Origin: Lutispora saccharofermentans
Lineage (GTDB): Bacteria; Bacillota; Clostridia; Lutisporales; Lutisporaceae
DNA: 64,000 bases
Reading direction: 5' to 3'
NCBI RefSeq assembly: GCF_024363565.1
Contig: NZ_JAJEKE010000015.1
Location: 43,551-107,550 of the forward strand
Shown here: positions 50,238-60,074 of the stretch, piece by piece
Position numbering within the stretch: the first letter of the stretch is position 1
Layout: each line of letters opens with the position of its first letter
Notes under the pieces: generated by a model
The model's input: the letters and a program-made list of their open reading frames with translations, nothing else
Database searches by the model: none
Told to the model about the DNA's origin: nothing
Made by a program: the position numbers and the translations under genes

Positions 50238-52061
50238 CTATTTATCCTCATCAACTTTATAATCTGCATTTATAGTACCGTCATCGTTTTGTGCTCCAAA
50301 ATCCTCTGGATTCGGGCTTCCTTGACCTCCGGCAGCCTGATATATCTTGGATGAAATGTCATAGAAAACCTTAGTAAGCTGTTCGGTGGCTTCCTTAATG
50401 CGGCCATTATCTGTACCCTTCAAAGCTTCCTTCAAATTATTCAATTCAGCTTCAATCTTTGATTTATCTTCCTGGCTTACTTTATCGCCCAAATCTTTAA
50501 GCGATTTTTCTGTCTGATATACCAAGCTGTCTGCCTGATTTCTTATTTCAACCTCTTCTTTTCTCTGCTTATCTTCAGCCGCATGCTTTTCAGCTTCTTT
50601 TACGGCTTTGTCTATTTCATCATTGGACAGGTTGGAGCTGGCAGTTATGGTCACCTTTTGCTCATTGCCGGTTCCCAGATCCTTTGCTGATACATGAACT
50701 ATACCGTTTGCGTCTATATCAAAAGTAACTTCAATTTGAGGTACTCCTCTTGGTGCAGGAGCTATGCCTGTCAGTTGGAATCTTCCTAAAGTTTTGTTGT
50801 AGGCAGCCATCTCCCTTTCACCCTGAAGAACGTGAATTTCTACGCTTGTCTGTCCATCAGCAGCTGTCGAGAATATTTGGCTCTTTTTAGTCGGTATTGT
50901 CGTATTTCTTTCAATCAGCTTGGTGAATACTCCGCCGAGAGTTTCAATACCCAAGGATAGCGGAGTCACATCCAGCAGCAATACATCCTTAACCTCTCCT
51001 GTCAATACCGCAGCCTGAATTGCGGCACCCAGTGCAACACACTCATCCGGATTTATACCTTTATAAGGCTCCTTGCCGGTCAGTCTCTTAACTGCATCTT
51101 GAACAGCAGGTATCCTTGTAGAACCTCCGACTAATATCACTTTATTGATCTTATCAACTGACAAACCTGCGTCTGACAAAGCCTTTCTTGCCGGTTCCAT
51201 AGTAGCTTCAACAAGGTCATGTGTCAGCTCATCAAACTTTGCTCTTGTCAAGTTGACATCCAAATGCTTCGGGCCGGTTGCATCTGCGGTTATAAACGGC
51301 AGATTAATATTTGTCTGAACTACGCTGGAAAGCTCAATTTTAGCTTTTTCTGCAGCTTCCTTCAATCTTTGCATTGCCATTTTATCATTTCTAAGATCTA
51401 TTCCATATTCTTTTTTAAACTCATCCGCCATATAATTCATGACTCTTGCGTCGAAGTCATCCCCGCCCAGCTTGTTATTCCCGCTGGTTGCCAAAACTTC
51501 AAAAACTCCATCACCAAGTTCCAGCAGGGATACATCAAAGGTTCCGCCGCCTAAGTCAAATACCAATATTTTCTGGCTTTCTTCCTTTTCCAAGCCATAG
51601 GCCAGTGCAGCAGCAGTAGGCTCGTTGATTATTCTCAATACCTCCAAGCCTGCAATCTTGCCCGCATCCTTAGTCGCTTGCCTCTGACTGTCGCTAAAAT
51701 ATGCCGGAACTGTGATTACAGCTTGATTAACAGTTTCTCCTAAGTAAGCTTCGGCATCCTGCTTGAGCTTTGAAAGTATTATTGCCGATATTTCAGGTGG
51801 GGTATAATCTTTTCCATCTATATTAACCTTGTGATTGCTTCCCATTTCCCTTTTGATAGACATAACCGTCCTATCAGGATTTGTTATCGCCTGCCTTTTA
51901 GCAACCTGGCCAACAAGCCTTTCACCGTTTTTTGAGAAACCAACTATAGAAGGAGTTGTTCTATTGCCTTCTGCATTTGGTATTACTACAGGCTCACCGC
52001 CTTCCATCACAGCTACACAAGAGTTGGTAGTACCTAAATCGATACCAATGACCTTTCCCAT
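50238..52061 (-). CDS. dnaK: chaperone DnaK (Hsp70)
   Basis: 607 residues. The actin-like ATPase domain begins [20 protein letters not shown] and contains [13 protein letters not shown] and [14 protein letters not shown]; the substrate domain has [15 protein letters not shown], and the C-terminal lid ends in an acidic tail. ATG follows TAGGAGGATG. It lies between grpE and dnaJ. Confidence 0.98.
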   Translation of the reverse strand: MGKVIGIDLGTTNSCVAVMEGGEPVVIPNAEGNRTTPSIVGFSKNGERLVGQVAKRQAITNPDRTVMSIKREMGSNHKVNIDGKDYTPPEISAIILSKLKQDAEAYLGETVNQAVITVPAYFSDSQRQATKDAGKIAGLEVLRIINEPTAAALAYGLEKEESQKILVFDLGGGTFDVSLLELGDGVFEVLATSGNNKLGGDDFDARVMNYMADEFKKEYGIDLRNDKMAMQRLKEAAEKAKIELSSVVQTNINLPFITADATGPKHLDVNLTRAKFDELTHDLVEATMEPARKALSDAGLSVDKINKVILVGGSTRIPAVQDAVKRLTGKEPYKGINPDECVALGAAIQAAVLTGEVKDVLLLDVTPLSLGIETLGGVFTKLIERNTTIPTKKSQIFSTAADGQTSVEIHVLQGEREMAAYNKTLGRFQLTGIAPAPRGVPQIEVTFDIDANGIVHVSAKDLGTGNEQKVTITASSNLSNDEIDKAVKEAEKHAAEDKQRKEEVEIRNQADSLVYQTEKSLKDLGDKVSQEDKSKIEAELNNLKEALKGTDNGRIKEATEQLTKVFYDISSKIYQAAGGQGSPNPEDFGAQNDDGTINADYKVDEDK

Positions 52062-52098
52062 TTATATTCATCCTCCTAAAAAAAATTTTACATTATAT

Positions 52099-52689
52099 TT
52101 AGTTCTTAATTGCTACTTTAACCATTGACGGTCTAATAACTTTTGTTTTGAGCATATAGCCTTTTTGAAAAATTTCCTTTACTTGATTTTCATCTTCCTC
52201 ATCGGCCTCCACCTGCATTACAGCATGATGCCTATTAGGATCGAATTCACAGTTTAAAGCTTTGATTTCCTCCAGGCCGTTCTTGTTTAGAGTCATCAGA
52301 AAATCCTTATAAATCATGTTTAAGCCTTCAACATATTTGCTGTCCAAATCGCCTGCTTTAAAAGAATCTATAGCTCTTTCAAAGTTATCTATTATAGGAA
52401 GAAGCTGACACATAATATCTTCTAAGGCGTTAAAGAACATTTCTTCTCTTTCCTTTGCTACTCTTTTTCTGTAATTATCAAAATCCGCCTGGAGCCTCAA
52501 ATTTTTATCCTTATACTCCTCTATAACAGCTTCGCATTCCTTGATCTTATCTTCTCCAGCTTTAATCTCTTCTTTCAGTTTCTCATTTTCATTCGACAAC
52601 TCTTCATTTTGCTGTTCACAATGTACTTCTTCATTTTGCATGTCAAAATTGTCATTATTCTTCAAATCATTGTCCTGCTTTTTTTTCAT
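52099..52689 (-). CDS. grpE: nucleotide exchange factor GrpE
   Basis: 196 residues. An acidic disordered start and long coiled coil (ENEKLKEEIKAGEDKIKECE) precede RLQADFDNYRKRVAKEREEM and the beta domain with EFDPNRHHAVMQVE. It releases ADP from DnaK. It follows hrcA and precedes dnaK. Confidence 0.97.
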   Translation of the reverse strand: MKKKQDNDLKNNDNFDMQNEEVHCEQQNEELSNENEKLKEEIKAGEDKIKECEAVIEEYKDKNLRLQADFDNYRKRVAKEREEMFFNALEDIMCQLLPIIDNFERAIDSFKAGDLDSKYVEGLNMIYKDFLMTLNKNGLEEIKALNCEFDPNRHHAVMQVEADEEDENQVKEIFQKGYMLKTKVIRPSMVKVAIKN

Positions 52690-52731
52690 CTTTCAACCCA
52701 CCCATCAATCATATTATTAAAAATATTTTAC

Positions 52732-53763
52732 CTATGTTTTAATTATCTGTGTCAAAATATCATTGAGGTTTTGTGTCAAGCAATCCACTATTGAAATAAC
52801 CTTGGAATATTTCATTCTGGTAGGACCCAATACTCCTATAGATCCTATTATCCTGCCGTTATAACTGTATGTTGCAGTGATCAAGCTACAGTCCTTCAGC
52901 TGGTGAACCTTATTTTCCTTGCCTATAATAACAGAAGTATCCTTAGATACATCGTTTAATATATCAAACAGCAGCTCATTTTCGTCAAGGACATTTAAAA
53001 AGTCCTTGGCTTTTTGTATATCGTTATATTCAGGCAGCTCAAGCAGATTAGCCGCTCCATCATAATATATCTCTGCTCTTTCCGAATATTTCAGAGCTTG
53101 CAATAATTCCGGCAAAACCTTCGCAAATATCTGTTCATAACCGCTTATTCCATTATCCGGATCAGTAAAATCAATTTTCACCAGATCTTCGATCGATAAG
53201 CCTAATAGCTTCTCATTTAATATCCTGGATATTTTATCAAGAACATCAACTTCAATATCAGTTTCAGTTCTGAGCACGCTGTTTTTTATTATCCCTGCGT
53301 CGGTCACAATTACAGCCAGTATATTATTGCTATCCACCTTGATAAGCTGCAAATGTTTTAAACAGGTTTTTTTGAATTGGGGCGCCATAGCAATGGAAGC
53401 ATATTTAGTCATGCCTGATAATAATTTTGATGCATGCTTAATAAGCCTGTCAATCTCGCCTATAGTATCCAGGAACTCCTTCTTGATAAATTCATAATCC
53501 TGTTGATTAATGGTCTTCTGGCTCATCAATTTATCTACGTATAATCTGTATCCTTTGTCTGACGGTATTCTGCCGGCTGAAGTATGAGGCTGCTCAATAT
53601 AGCCCATATCTTCCAAATCAGCCATTTCATTTCTTATAGTTGCCGGACTTATATCTGTGAGATATTTTTTGGATACTGTCCTTGAACCTACCGGCTCCGC
53701 AGTATTGATGTAATCTTCAATTATAGCCCGTAGAATAAGCTGCTTCCGGCTTCCGAGTGACAT
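52732..53763 (-). CDS. hrcA: heat-inducible transcription repressor HrcA
   Basis: 343 residues from the ATG after GGTGAGGTTT. The N-terminal winged helix has LGSRKQLILRAIIEDYINTA, EPVGSRTVSKKYLTDISPAT and IRNEMADLEDMGYIEQPHTS. The rest is a GAF-like domain. HrcA binds CIRCE, which lies just upstream at 53781, so the operon is autoregulated and induced on heat shock. Confidence 0.97.
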   Translation of the reverse strand: MSLGSRKQLILRAIIEDYINTAEPVGSRTVSKKYLTDISPATIRNEMADLEDMGYIEQPHTSAGRIPSDKGYRLYVDKLMSQKTINQQDYEFIKKEFLDTIGEIDRLIKHASKLLSGMTKYASIAMAPQFKKTCLKHLQLIKVDSNNILAVIVTDAGIIKNSVLRTETDIEVDVLDKISRILNEKLLGLSIEDLVKIDFTDPDNGISGYEQIFAKVLPELLQALKYSERAEIYYDGAANLLELPEYNDIQKAKDFLNVLDENELLFDILNDVSKDTSVIIGKENKVHQLKDCSLITATYSYNGRIIGSIGVLGPTRMKYSKVISIVDCLTQNLNDILTQIIKT

Positions 53764-53780
53764 AAACCTCACCATCCTTG

Positions 53781-53807
53781 TTAGCACTCTTCACTACTGA
53801 GTGCTAA
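53781..53807. promoter_or_regulatory. CIRCE operator
   Basis: TTAGCACTC, 9 nt, GAGTGCTAA: a perfect CIRCE element, the HrcA binding site, 18 nt before the hrcA start and downstream of its promoter. Confidence 0.97.
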
Positions 53808-53817
53808 TTCTGCTTTT

Positions 53818-53846
53818 AAAATATCACTGTAACATTTTTTTGTCAA
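53818..53846 (-). promoter_or_regulatory. promoter of the hrcA-grpE-dnaK-dnaJ operon
   Basis: TTGACA (53846-53841), 17 nt, TATTTT (53823-53818) on the minus strand, followed by CIRCE. Confidence 0.88.
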
Positions 53847-53868
53847 TAGCATTTTGAAAAATTTGTTT

Positions 53869-54999
53869 TCACTGCATGAATTCAACAAATACTCTGTTCG
53901 ATAAATCCTGTCCCTTATGCGTCAATCTCACCCTATCATCTTGTATTGTTATAAGGCCCTCTTTAATCAACTTAGATAGGGCATTGCCATATTCCTCAAT
54001 GAAATTGATCTCATATTTAGCATTAAAATCGGATATGCCTATGCCTGAGTTTAATCTCAGCCCCAATATTATTGTCTCCCACATATCTTCCCTGATGCTT
54101 ATATCTTCATTGCCTTCGACAGCTGCTTTTCCTGCCTCAATATTTTTTATATACTCATCTAAGCCGCTGAAGTTCCAAAATCTCTTGCCGTCAATTTTAG
54201 AATGGCTTCCGGCGCCTACACCCGCATACTCTCCGTTTTTCCAATAAATCAAATTATGCTCGCAGCAAAATCCTTCTTTGGCAAAGTTTGAAATCTCATA
54301 CTGTTTTAAACCATAATTCTTCAATACAGCTTTTGCAGCTTTATACATATCCCTATCCATATCTTCATCGGGGGCATTTAATATGCCTGATTTGATTAAA
54401 GAATGAATAGGAGTATTCTCCTCGACTATCAGGCTATAGCATGATATATGCTCAGCTCCCAGGCGGCATACATTGTCCAATGTTTCAAGCCACATATTCA
54501 AGCTTTGACCCGGAAGTGAAAACATCAGGTCAACATTTATATTATTAAAGCCTAAGCTTCTAAATAGGCTGAAGCTTCTCAAAAAATCCTCACGCTTATG
54601 GATACGCCCTATGGTATTCAGCAGTTCATCCTGCCAGGCCTGTAAGCCTATGCTTATCCTGTTTATTCCTGCAGCTTTGTAAATATCTATTTTAGCTTGA
54701 TCAACAGTACCGGGATTGCATTCGATTGTTATCTCCGCTTCCTTTTCAATATTTTTTTCTATGGTTTTCATTATTTTTGCTATATTCTTAGGATTAATAA
54801 TGGTGGGGGTTCCCCCACCAATAAAAATGGTTTTAAAATTGTAGTTTTGCTGATCTGAATAATATTTTAATTCTTTAATCAACGCATCAATGTACGCATC
54901 TTCATATATAGCCTTGTCATCATATGAGTTAAAATCGCAATAGATGCATTTCCTCTGGCAAAACGGTATATGAACATATAGTCCAATGCTTTTTTTCAT
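53869..54999 (-). CDS. hemW: radical SAM heme chaperone HemW
   Basis: 376 residues from the ATG after TTAGGTG. It begins KKSIGLYVHIPFCQRKCIYC, with the CxxxCxxC cluster motif, and has TIFIGGGTPTII and ISIGLQAWQDELLNTIGR, typical of HemW rather than of coproporphyrinogen oxidase HemN. The C-terminal HemW domain follows. It lies between lepA and hrcA, the common order. Confidence 0.95.
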   Translation of the reverse strand: MKKSIGLYVHIPFCQRKCIYCDFNSYDDKAIYEDAYIDALIKELKYYSDQQNYNFKTIFIGGGTPTIINPKNIAKIMKTIEKNIEKEAEITIECNPGTVDQAKIDIYKAAGINRISIGLQAWQDELLNTIGRIHKREDFLRSFSLFRSLGFNNINVDLMFSLPGQSLNMWLETLDNVCRLGAEHISCYSLIVEENTPIHSLIKSGILNAPDEDMDRDMYKAAKAVLKNYGLKQYEISNFAKEGFCCEHNLIYWKNGEYAGVGAGSHSKIDGKRFWNFSGLDEYIKNIEAGKAAVEGNEDISIREDMWETIILGLRLNSGIGISDFNAKYEINFIEEYGNALSKLIKEGLITIQDDRVRLTHKGQDLSNRVFVEFMQ

Positions 55000-55008
55000 A
55001 TGATTCAC

Positions 55009-56817
55009 CTAATCATTAAGCTTCAGAACCGACATAAAGGCTTCCTGCGGTAATTCCACGCTTCCGACCTGTCTCATTCTTTTCTTGCCTTCCTTTTGCT
55101 TTTCCAGGAGCTTTTTCTTTCTGGAAATATCTCCCCCGTAACATTTTGCCAGGACATCCTTCCTCAACGCCTTGACCGTTTCTCTTGCTATTATCTTTTG
55201 ACCTATGGCAGCTTGTATAGGTATTTCAAACATCTGTCTGGGAATTACATCCTTGAGCTTTTCAGCCATAGCCCTTCCCCGGTTATAGGCTTTTTCCTTG
55301 TGGACTATAAAGGACAGAGCATCGACAGTCTCCCCATTCAGCAATATATCAAGCTTAACAAGGTCTGATTTTGCATACCCCTTCAGCAAATAGTCAAAAG
55401 AGGCGTATCCTTTTGTCCTTGACTTCAGTGCGTCAAAGAAATCATATATAATTTCATTCAGGGGCAGTTCATAGTTTATTATTGCTCTGGTTTCTTCCAT
55501 ATACTTCATATCCTTGAATATGCCCCTTCGGTTTTGACACAATTCCATTATTGTTCCCACATATTCGGTAGGGGCCATAATAGAGGCCTCAACTATAGGT
55601 TCTTCCATATATTCGATCTCTTGGGGAGATGGCATATTGGTAGGATTCGATACTTCCTCCATTTCTCCATTGGTTTTCGCTATATGGTAAATTACGCTGG
55701 GAGCGGTTGTGACCAAGTCCAAATTATATTCTCTTTCCAGCCTTTCTTGAATTATCTCCATATGAAGAAGGCCCAAAAAGCCGCATCTGAAACCAAATCC
55801 CAAAGCCACGGAAACTTCAGGTTCAAACAGCAAAGCCGCGTCATTGAGCTGCAGCTTTTCCAATGCATCTCTCAAATCATTATAATCTGCTCCATCAGCA
55901 GGATAAATACCGCAATAAACCATCGGAGTTACTCTTCGATATCCGGGCAAAGGTGAAAGACATGGATTTTGTGCATTTGTTATAGTATCGCCCACATGTA
56001 CGTCTCTTACATTTTTAATGCTTCCTGTTACATATCCTACTTCACCTGCCAGCAATTCGCTGCAAGGCACCATTGCGGGCTTTAATGTTCCCACTTCTAC
56101 AACCTCATACACGGCCCCATTGGACATCATCTTTATATTCATTCCCGGGCTTATTTTACCGTCAAAAACTCTTATATAGGCAATCACACCCTTATAGCTG
56201 TCATATAGGGAGTCAAATATCAAAGCCTTTAAAGGTTCATCCTCGTCTCCGCTTGGATGAGGTATATACTTTATTATTCCTTCCAAAACTTCTTCTATCC
56301 CTATGCCTTCCTTGGCAGATATAAGAGCAGCGTTTTCCGCATCCAGGCCTATTACATCTTCTATCTCTTTCTTAACAAATTCAGAATCTGCGCTTGGCAA
56401 ATCAATCTTATTGATCACTGGGTACAGTTCCAGATTATTGTCCAAAGCCAGATATACATTCGCCAGGGTCTGAGCTTCTATCCCCTGGGTCGCATCCACG
56501 ATTACTATTGCTCCCTCGCATGCTGCCAGGCTTCTCGATACCTCATAAGTAAAATCAACATGTCCCGGAGTATCTATGAGATTAAATATATATTCTTCTC
56601 CGTTCTTTGCCTTATAATTGAGCTTGACAGATGTAAGCTTAATGGTAATGCCTCTTTCTCTTTCTAAATCCATATTATCTAAAACCTGAGATTCCATATC
56701 CCTTACCGCTATTACTCCGGTTTTTTCAATCAATCTATCTGCAAGGGTCGATTTACCATGATCTATATGGGCAATAATGCAAAAATTTCTTATGTGTTTT
56801 TGCCTGTCCTTTATCAT
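55009..56817 (-). CDS. lepA: elongation factor 4 (LepA)
   Basis: 602 residues, a translational GTPase. G1 is [17 protein letters not shown]3 is [16 protein letters not shown]4 NKIDLPSAD. The C-terminal LepA domain begins about residue 490 and ends with [20 protein letters not shown], the basic LepA signature. ATG follows AGGAGGAG. It lies 9 nt before hemW. Confidence 0.97.
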   Translation of the reverse strand: MIKDRQKHIRNFCIIAHIDHGKSTLADRLIEKTGVIAVRDMESQVLDNMDLERERGITIKLTSVKLNYKAKNGEEYIFNLIDTPGHVDFTYEVSRSLAACEGAIVIVDATQGIEAQTLANVYLALDNNLELYPVINKIDLPSADSEFVKKEIEDVIGLDAENAALISAKEGIGIEEVLEGIIKYIPHPSGDEDEPLKALIFDSLYDSYKGVIAYIRVFDGKISPGMNIKMMSNGAVYEVVEVGTLKPAMVPCSELLAGEVGYVTGSIKNVRDVHVGDTITNAQNPCLSPLPGYRRVTPMVYCGIYPADGADYNDLRDALEKLQLNDAALLFEPEVSVALGFGFRCGFLGLLHMEIIQERLEREYNLDLVTTAPSVIYHIAKTNGEMEEVSNPTNMPSPQEIEYMEEPIVEASIMAPTEYVGTIMELCQNRRGIFKDMKYMEETRAIINYELPLNEIIYDFFDALKSRTKGYASFDYLLKGYAKSDLVKLDILLNGETVDALSFIVHKEKAYNRGRAMAEKLKDVIPRQMFEIPIQAAIGQKIIARETVKALRKDVLAKCYGGDISRKKKLLEKQKEGKKRMRQVGSVELPQEAFMSVLKLND

Positions 56818-56866
56818 ATGGACTCCTCCTTATACAACTCAACAAATATACTTTAAAATCTTTTAA

Positions 56867-56872
56867 ATTATA
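56867..56872 (-). promoter_or_regulatory. extended -10 element upstream of lepA
   Basis: Minus strand TGCTATAAT, 50 nt before the lepA start. The -35 region is poor. Confidence 0.45.
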
Positions 56873-56926
56873 GCATAAATCATTTTACCATAAAAGTATA
56901 TAATATGTAATCCCATAAAACATATA

Positions 56927-56958
56927 GGCCCTTGAAGTCATTCGGGTTCAAGAGCCTA
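56927..56958 (-). terminator. hairpin at the end of the spoIIP unit
   Basis: AGGCTCTTGAA / TTCAAGGGCCT arms (one G-U) overlapping the stop of the gene at 56948, followed by TATATGTTTT on the minus strand. Confidence 0.65.
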
Positions 56959-57274
56959 AATCATTCACTATTTTATTATAAGCATCTTTTGACCAGTGCA
57001 GCGCATCATCAACAGCCTTGATGATGTATTCAATATTAAACATATAAGTTTCACCGGCAATATCTATTCTGACATCTGCTTTATTTTCAAGTTGAAAAAA
57101 CACTGCATGCTTTCCGTCTTTTTTTACCATAATGGCAGAAGTTTTTACATCGGTCACATATATCATAATAACAAAAAAAGCAAAGCACATGAATAGAGTC
57201 ATTGCGTCTCTCATTTTCTTTCTTCTAAGCTTTTTCTTTATTAATCTTTCTTCAGTTCTACTCACAGTTTTCAC
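56948..57274 (-). CDS. hypothetical single-span membrane protein, 108 aa
   Basis: A basic start (RTEERLIKKKLRRKKMR) precedes one membrane helix at about 24-42 (AMTLFMCFAFFVIMIYVTDV), so the C-terminal 65 residues face outside. That part (MVKKDGKHAVFFQLENKADV, RIDIAGETYMFNIEYIIKAV) is strand-rich. No named family is recognised. It overlaps spoIIP by 4 nt and is translationally coupled to it, so a sporulation role is likely. Confidence 0.75.
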   Translation of the reverse strand: MKTVSRTEERLIKKKLRRKKMRDAMTLFMCFAFFVIMIYVTDVKTSAIMVKKDGKHAVFFQLENKADVRIDIAGETYMFNIEYIIKAVDDALHWSKDAYNKIVNDLGS

Positions 57275-58464
57275 TCCTGCAGTTCCATAAGTACCTCTCC
57301 CATTACATTACCCATAAGCTCAGCAGAATAATTCGCCTCTTCTGCAGTGTTGAGCATACAGCCTATCTCAATCAGCATTGAATAGTTGCTGAAATATTGA
57401 TTGTATTTGCTGTTAGCTCTTTCGGTTTTTAAATACAGCCCAGGGTATAGTTTATCCATTTTTTTCTTTATATATGCTGAAAACTTCTCTAATTCCTTAT
57501 AGTTTGGATTTTTTTTGCCTATAACCAGCATTATCCTTGCAGCTTTCTTGCCATTTATAGTAGCAGTATAGTCATTTTTTCTGGCTGCCCTATGCTTGTC
57601 GTCTTTAACTGTAAAGGCATCCCTATGTATATCCCATACAAATTTTATCGAATTATATTTACTGGTCTGCTTTTTAATGGTCATCAAAGAATTTGCATAA
57701 GAATATGCATAAGAATCTTTATCGTGATAAGTCTTGTCATGGATTACCTTATACTTATATTTATCCTGAAGCACCCTGGCTAGTGTACTTCCCGTAGAAA
57801 CCACATTATATTTTTCAGTCAAGGTATGATAATTAGATGCCGTATTGGGCATATAGCTCTCTGTCGCATGGCTGTGATATATCAATATTTGCGGAGACTT
57901 ATTCGATAACTCAACTTTTTCCGGGGATTGTATATCAGCATCATATTCCTCATTTTCACCGGCTATGGCCTTTGCATCCTCGCCTGCTTGCATTTCCTTA
58001 GCCTTATACTCATCTTCTTCGCTGAAAAAGATATCTCCCTCAGGAGCATCAGAAAAGCTTTTTATCTCCGGTAGCTTTTTTCCCATGGATTGAGCTGCAA
58101 TCAAGCTTTCATCTATATCTCCAAATCCTGAATAGGTCAGCTTTAAAAAGGTAAAGGGGTCTTCTAAGAGCTTAGCAGGTATTGATGCCACAGTGTCCGA
58201 AATAAAGCTGTCGATTCCTGCCGCTTTTTCTCCCCTGTACCCCTCATAAGCTGCTTTCAAAGCTGGTATGGAGTTATTTAGAATAAAAATAAACAAACTG
58301 TCGCTATTGTTTTTATCTATATCCTTATATGCATCTTGACTGCTAAAGACCTCTGCAGGCTCTTCGATGCTTTTATTCACAGTCAAAAAGATCAAGAGGA
58401 TACAGCATAAAAGCAAACCAAGCCCCCAAAAAGCTTTATTCCTAGATCTCCTTTGTAAACTCAA
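57271..58464 (-). CDS. spoIIP: stage II sporulation protein P
   Basis: 397 residues. An N-terminal membrane helix (AFWGLGLLLCCILLIFLTV) and linker precede the amidase/endopeptidase domain at about 210-395, with QILIYHSHATESYMPNTASN (zinc His and Glu) and NYSMLIEIGCMLNT. SpoIIP with SpoIID and SpoIIM hydrolyses septal peptidoglycan during engulfment. The TTG at 58464 has GTGGGGTG upstream; a GTG five codons earlier is less likely. Confidence 0.95.
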   Translation of the reverse strand: MSLQRRSRNKAFWGLGLLLCCILLIFLTVNKSIEEPAEVFSSQDAYKDIDKNNSDSLFIFILNNSIPALKAAYEGYRGEKAAGIDSFISDTVASIPAKLLEDPFTFLKLTYSGFGDIDESLIAAQSMGKKLPEIKSFSDAPEGDIFFSEEDEYKAKEMQAGEDAKAIAGENEEYDADIQSPEKVELSNKSPQILIYHSHATESYMPNTASNYHTLTEKYNVVSTGSTLARVLQDKYKYKVIHDKTYHDKDSYAYSYANSLMTIKKQTSKYNSIKFVWDIHRDAFTVKDDKHRAARKNDYTATINGKKAARIMLVIGKKNPNYKELEKFSAYIKKKMDKLYPGLYLKTERANSKYNQYFSNYSMLIEIGCMLNTAEEANYSAELMGNVMGEVLMELQE

Positions 58465-58563
58465 ATGTCTACACCCCACTTTACTCTGTATGAAGCTAAA
58501 TAGAGAAATGTATTATATTCTAACTTATATGCCGGCTAAATACTTTTATGATAAAAACATAGA

Positions 58564-59538
58564 TCAATTTAAAAATCTGTGTACATCATCCATGTGTATG
58601 CCCGGATGCAATGAAATATTCAGCCCGTCTGCTATTACATCAGAAATATCTTCTATAAAGTCATCTATCTCCTTGGGCGTTACCATTAAATCTCCCATAC
58701 GGGGCGATAAGACTTCATTTATTAATGTCATCTTCTCTTCCCGGTTTATATTTTTCAGCATTTCATAAAAGTTCCTCTCTTTTCTGGCTTCTTTTATAAG
58801 ATTATCGATGACCAGGTCTATTGTGTCATTTGCCATGGTCGCCGCATCCACTACAGTGGGCACACCTATGGCAATAACCGGTATTCCCAAGCTTTTCTCA
58901 CTCAGTTCCTTCCTGTTATTTCCCACTCCCGAGCCCGGGTTTATACCTGTATCTGCGATTTGAATTGTAGTATTGACCCTTTCCAGTTTTCTTGAAGCCA
59001 AGGCATCAATTGCAATTACAAGATCAGGCTTAACCCTATTGACTACGCCGAGTATTATTTCGCTTGTTTCTATACCGGTAATGCCCAATACACCGGGAGA
59101 TAATGCACAAACCGATCTCACGCCTTCATCTATTTGTTCCGGTAAAAATTCCGTCATGTGCCTGGTGACCATTATCTTTTCTATGACTTTAGGTCCTAAG
59201 GCATCGGGAGTAATATTCCAATTGCCTAAGCCTACCACTAAAATCACTGAGTTGTCATTGAGCTTAACAAGGCTTATCAGCTCTTTAGCCAATGCTCTGC
59301 TTACATCCTCCATCAAATCGATATCCTTTTCCTTCAGCCTGGGAACTTCCAGCGTTATGTAATTTCCGACAGGCTTTCCCATTATCTCTGAGCCGGCTTC
59401 CTCCTCAATTTTAACCCTTGTTATTTTTATATCTTCGTTACCGTCATTATCTACAGTAACTCCCGGGATGTCCTTTTTACCCTTATCCTCTTGTATTTCC
59501 TTAGCCTCTAAAGCTAAGTCCGTTCTTATATTAATCAT
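58564..59538 (-). CDS. gpr: GPR endopeptidase (germination protease)
   Basis: 324 residues. It begins INIRTDLALEAKEIQEDKGK; TDLALEA is the region cut during self-processing of the zymogen and resembles SASP cleavage sites. VGLGNWNITPDALGPKVIEK and the Asp-rich IAIDALASRKLERV segment are typical. It degrades small acid-soluble spore proteins at germination. ATG follows GGAGGGAAATAA. An inverted-repeat element just upstream (59572-59659) lies in its probable promoter region. Confidence 0.96.
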   Translation of the reverse strand: MINIRTDLALEAKEIQEDKGKKDIPGVTVDNDGNEDIKITRVKIEEEAGSEIMGKPVGNYITLEVPRLKEKDIDLMEDVSRALAKELISLVKLNDNSVILVVGLGNWNITPDALGPKVIEKIMVTRHMTEFLPEQIDEGVRSVCALSPGVLGITGIETSEIILGVVNRVKPDLVIAIDALASRKLERVNTTIQIADTGINPGSGVGNNRKELSEKSLGIPVIAIGVPTVVDAATMANDTIDLVIDNLIKEARKERNFYEMLKNINREEKMTLINEVLSPRMGDLMVTPKEIDDFIEDISDVIADGLNISLHPGIHMDDVHRFLN

Positions 59539-59571
59539 TTATTTCCCTCCATATAAATCGTTTGTTTTTAT

Positions 59572-59659
59572 ATAATTAATTTGTTGTGCTGATATATTCC
59601 TCTGCCGGGTTTAAAAATCAACGCTAATCTCCGCTAATCCGGAACAACAAATTAATTAT
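59572..59659. repeat. inverted-repeat element (88 bp) upstream of gpr and rpsT
   Basis: Perfect 16-bp terminal inverted repeats: ATAATTAATTTGTTGT (59572-59587) and its complement (59644-59659). The inside includes a near-tandem CGCTAATCTC/CGCTAATCCG. The end sequence ATTTGTTGTGCTG also matches the right end of the element at 61204-61504. The size, ends and setting resemble a miniature mobile element. It lies between divergent genes. Confidence 0.7.
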
Positions 59660-59706
59660 CAGTATTATATGCATAATATAATGACACAATACTTTTTAGT
59701 ATGCCC

Positions 59707-59735
59707 TTGCATTTTGCCATGCCGTGTGATAAAAT
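59707..59735 (+). promoter_or_regulatory. promoter of rpsT
   Basis: TTGCAT (59707-59712), 17 nt, TAAAAT (59730-59735) on the plus strand, 37 nt before the rpsT start. Confidence 0.7.
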
Positions 59736-59772
59736 ACCATTTGTTAATTGATTTTTGAAGGAGGTGAATGTA

Positions 59773-60036
59773 TTGGCTAATATTAAATCCGCAATTAAAA
59801 GAATAAAAGTTGCAGAGTTCAAAACTCGCAGGAATAAGATGATTATTTCCTCCTTGAAAACTTCAATAAAAAAATTCGAAGATTCTGTAAAGGCCGGAAA
59901 TCTTGAGGAAGCTCAGAACCTTTATAGAAAGGCTGTCAGCATGATCGACAAGGCTGCCGCTAAAGGTTCACTTCACAAAAATACTGCTGCAAGAAAAAAG
60001 TCCAGACTTTCAAACAAGTTGAAAGCTGCAATGTAA
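59773..60036 (+). CDS. rpsT: 30S ribosomal protein S20
   Basis: 87 residues from a TTG after GGAGGTGAATGTA, giving the usual start [12 protein letters not shown]. Lys/Ala-rich helices throughout ([38 protein letters not shown]). It binds 16S rRNA. It is one of only two plus-strand genes and lies between divergent gpr and convergent holA. Confidence 0.97.
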   Translation: MANIKSAIKRIKVAEFKTRRNKMIISSLKTSIKKFEDSVKAGNLEEAQNLYRKAVSMIDKAAAKGSLHKNTAARKKSRLSNKLKAAM

Positions 60037-60041
60037 TATAT

Positions 60042-60068
60042 AAACCCTGGCATTTTGCCAGGGTTTTT
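60042..60068. terminator. bidirectional terminator between rpsT and holA
   Basis: AAACCCTGGCA / TGCCAGGGTTT perfect hairpin with a 3-nt loop; TTTTT follows on the plus strand, and TTTATATATTA on the minus strand. Confidence 0.88.
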
Positions 60069-60074
60069 ACATAC

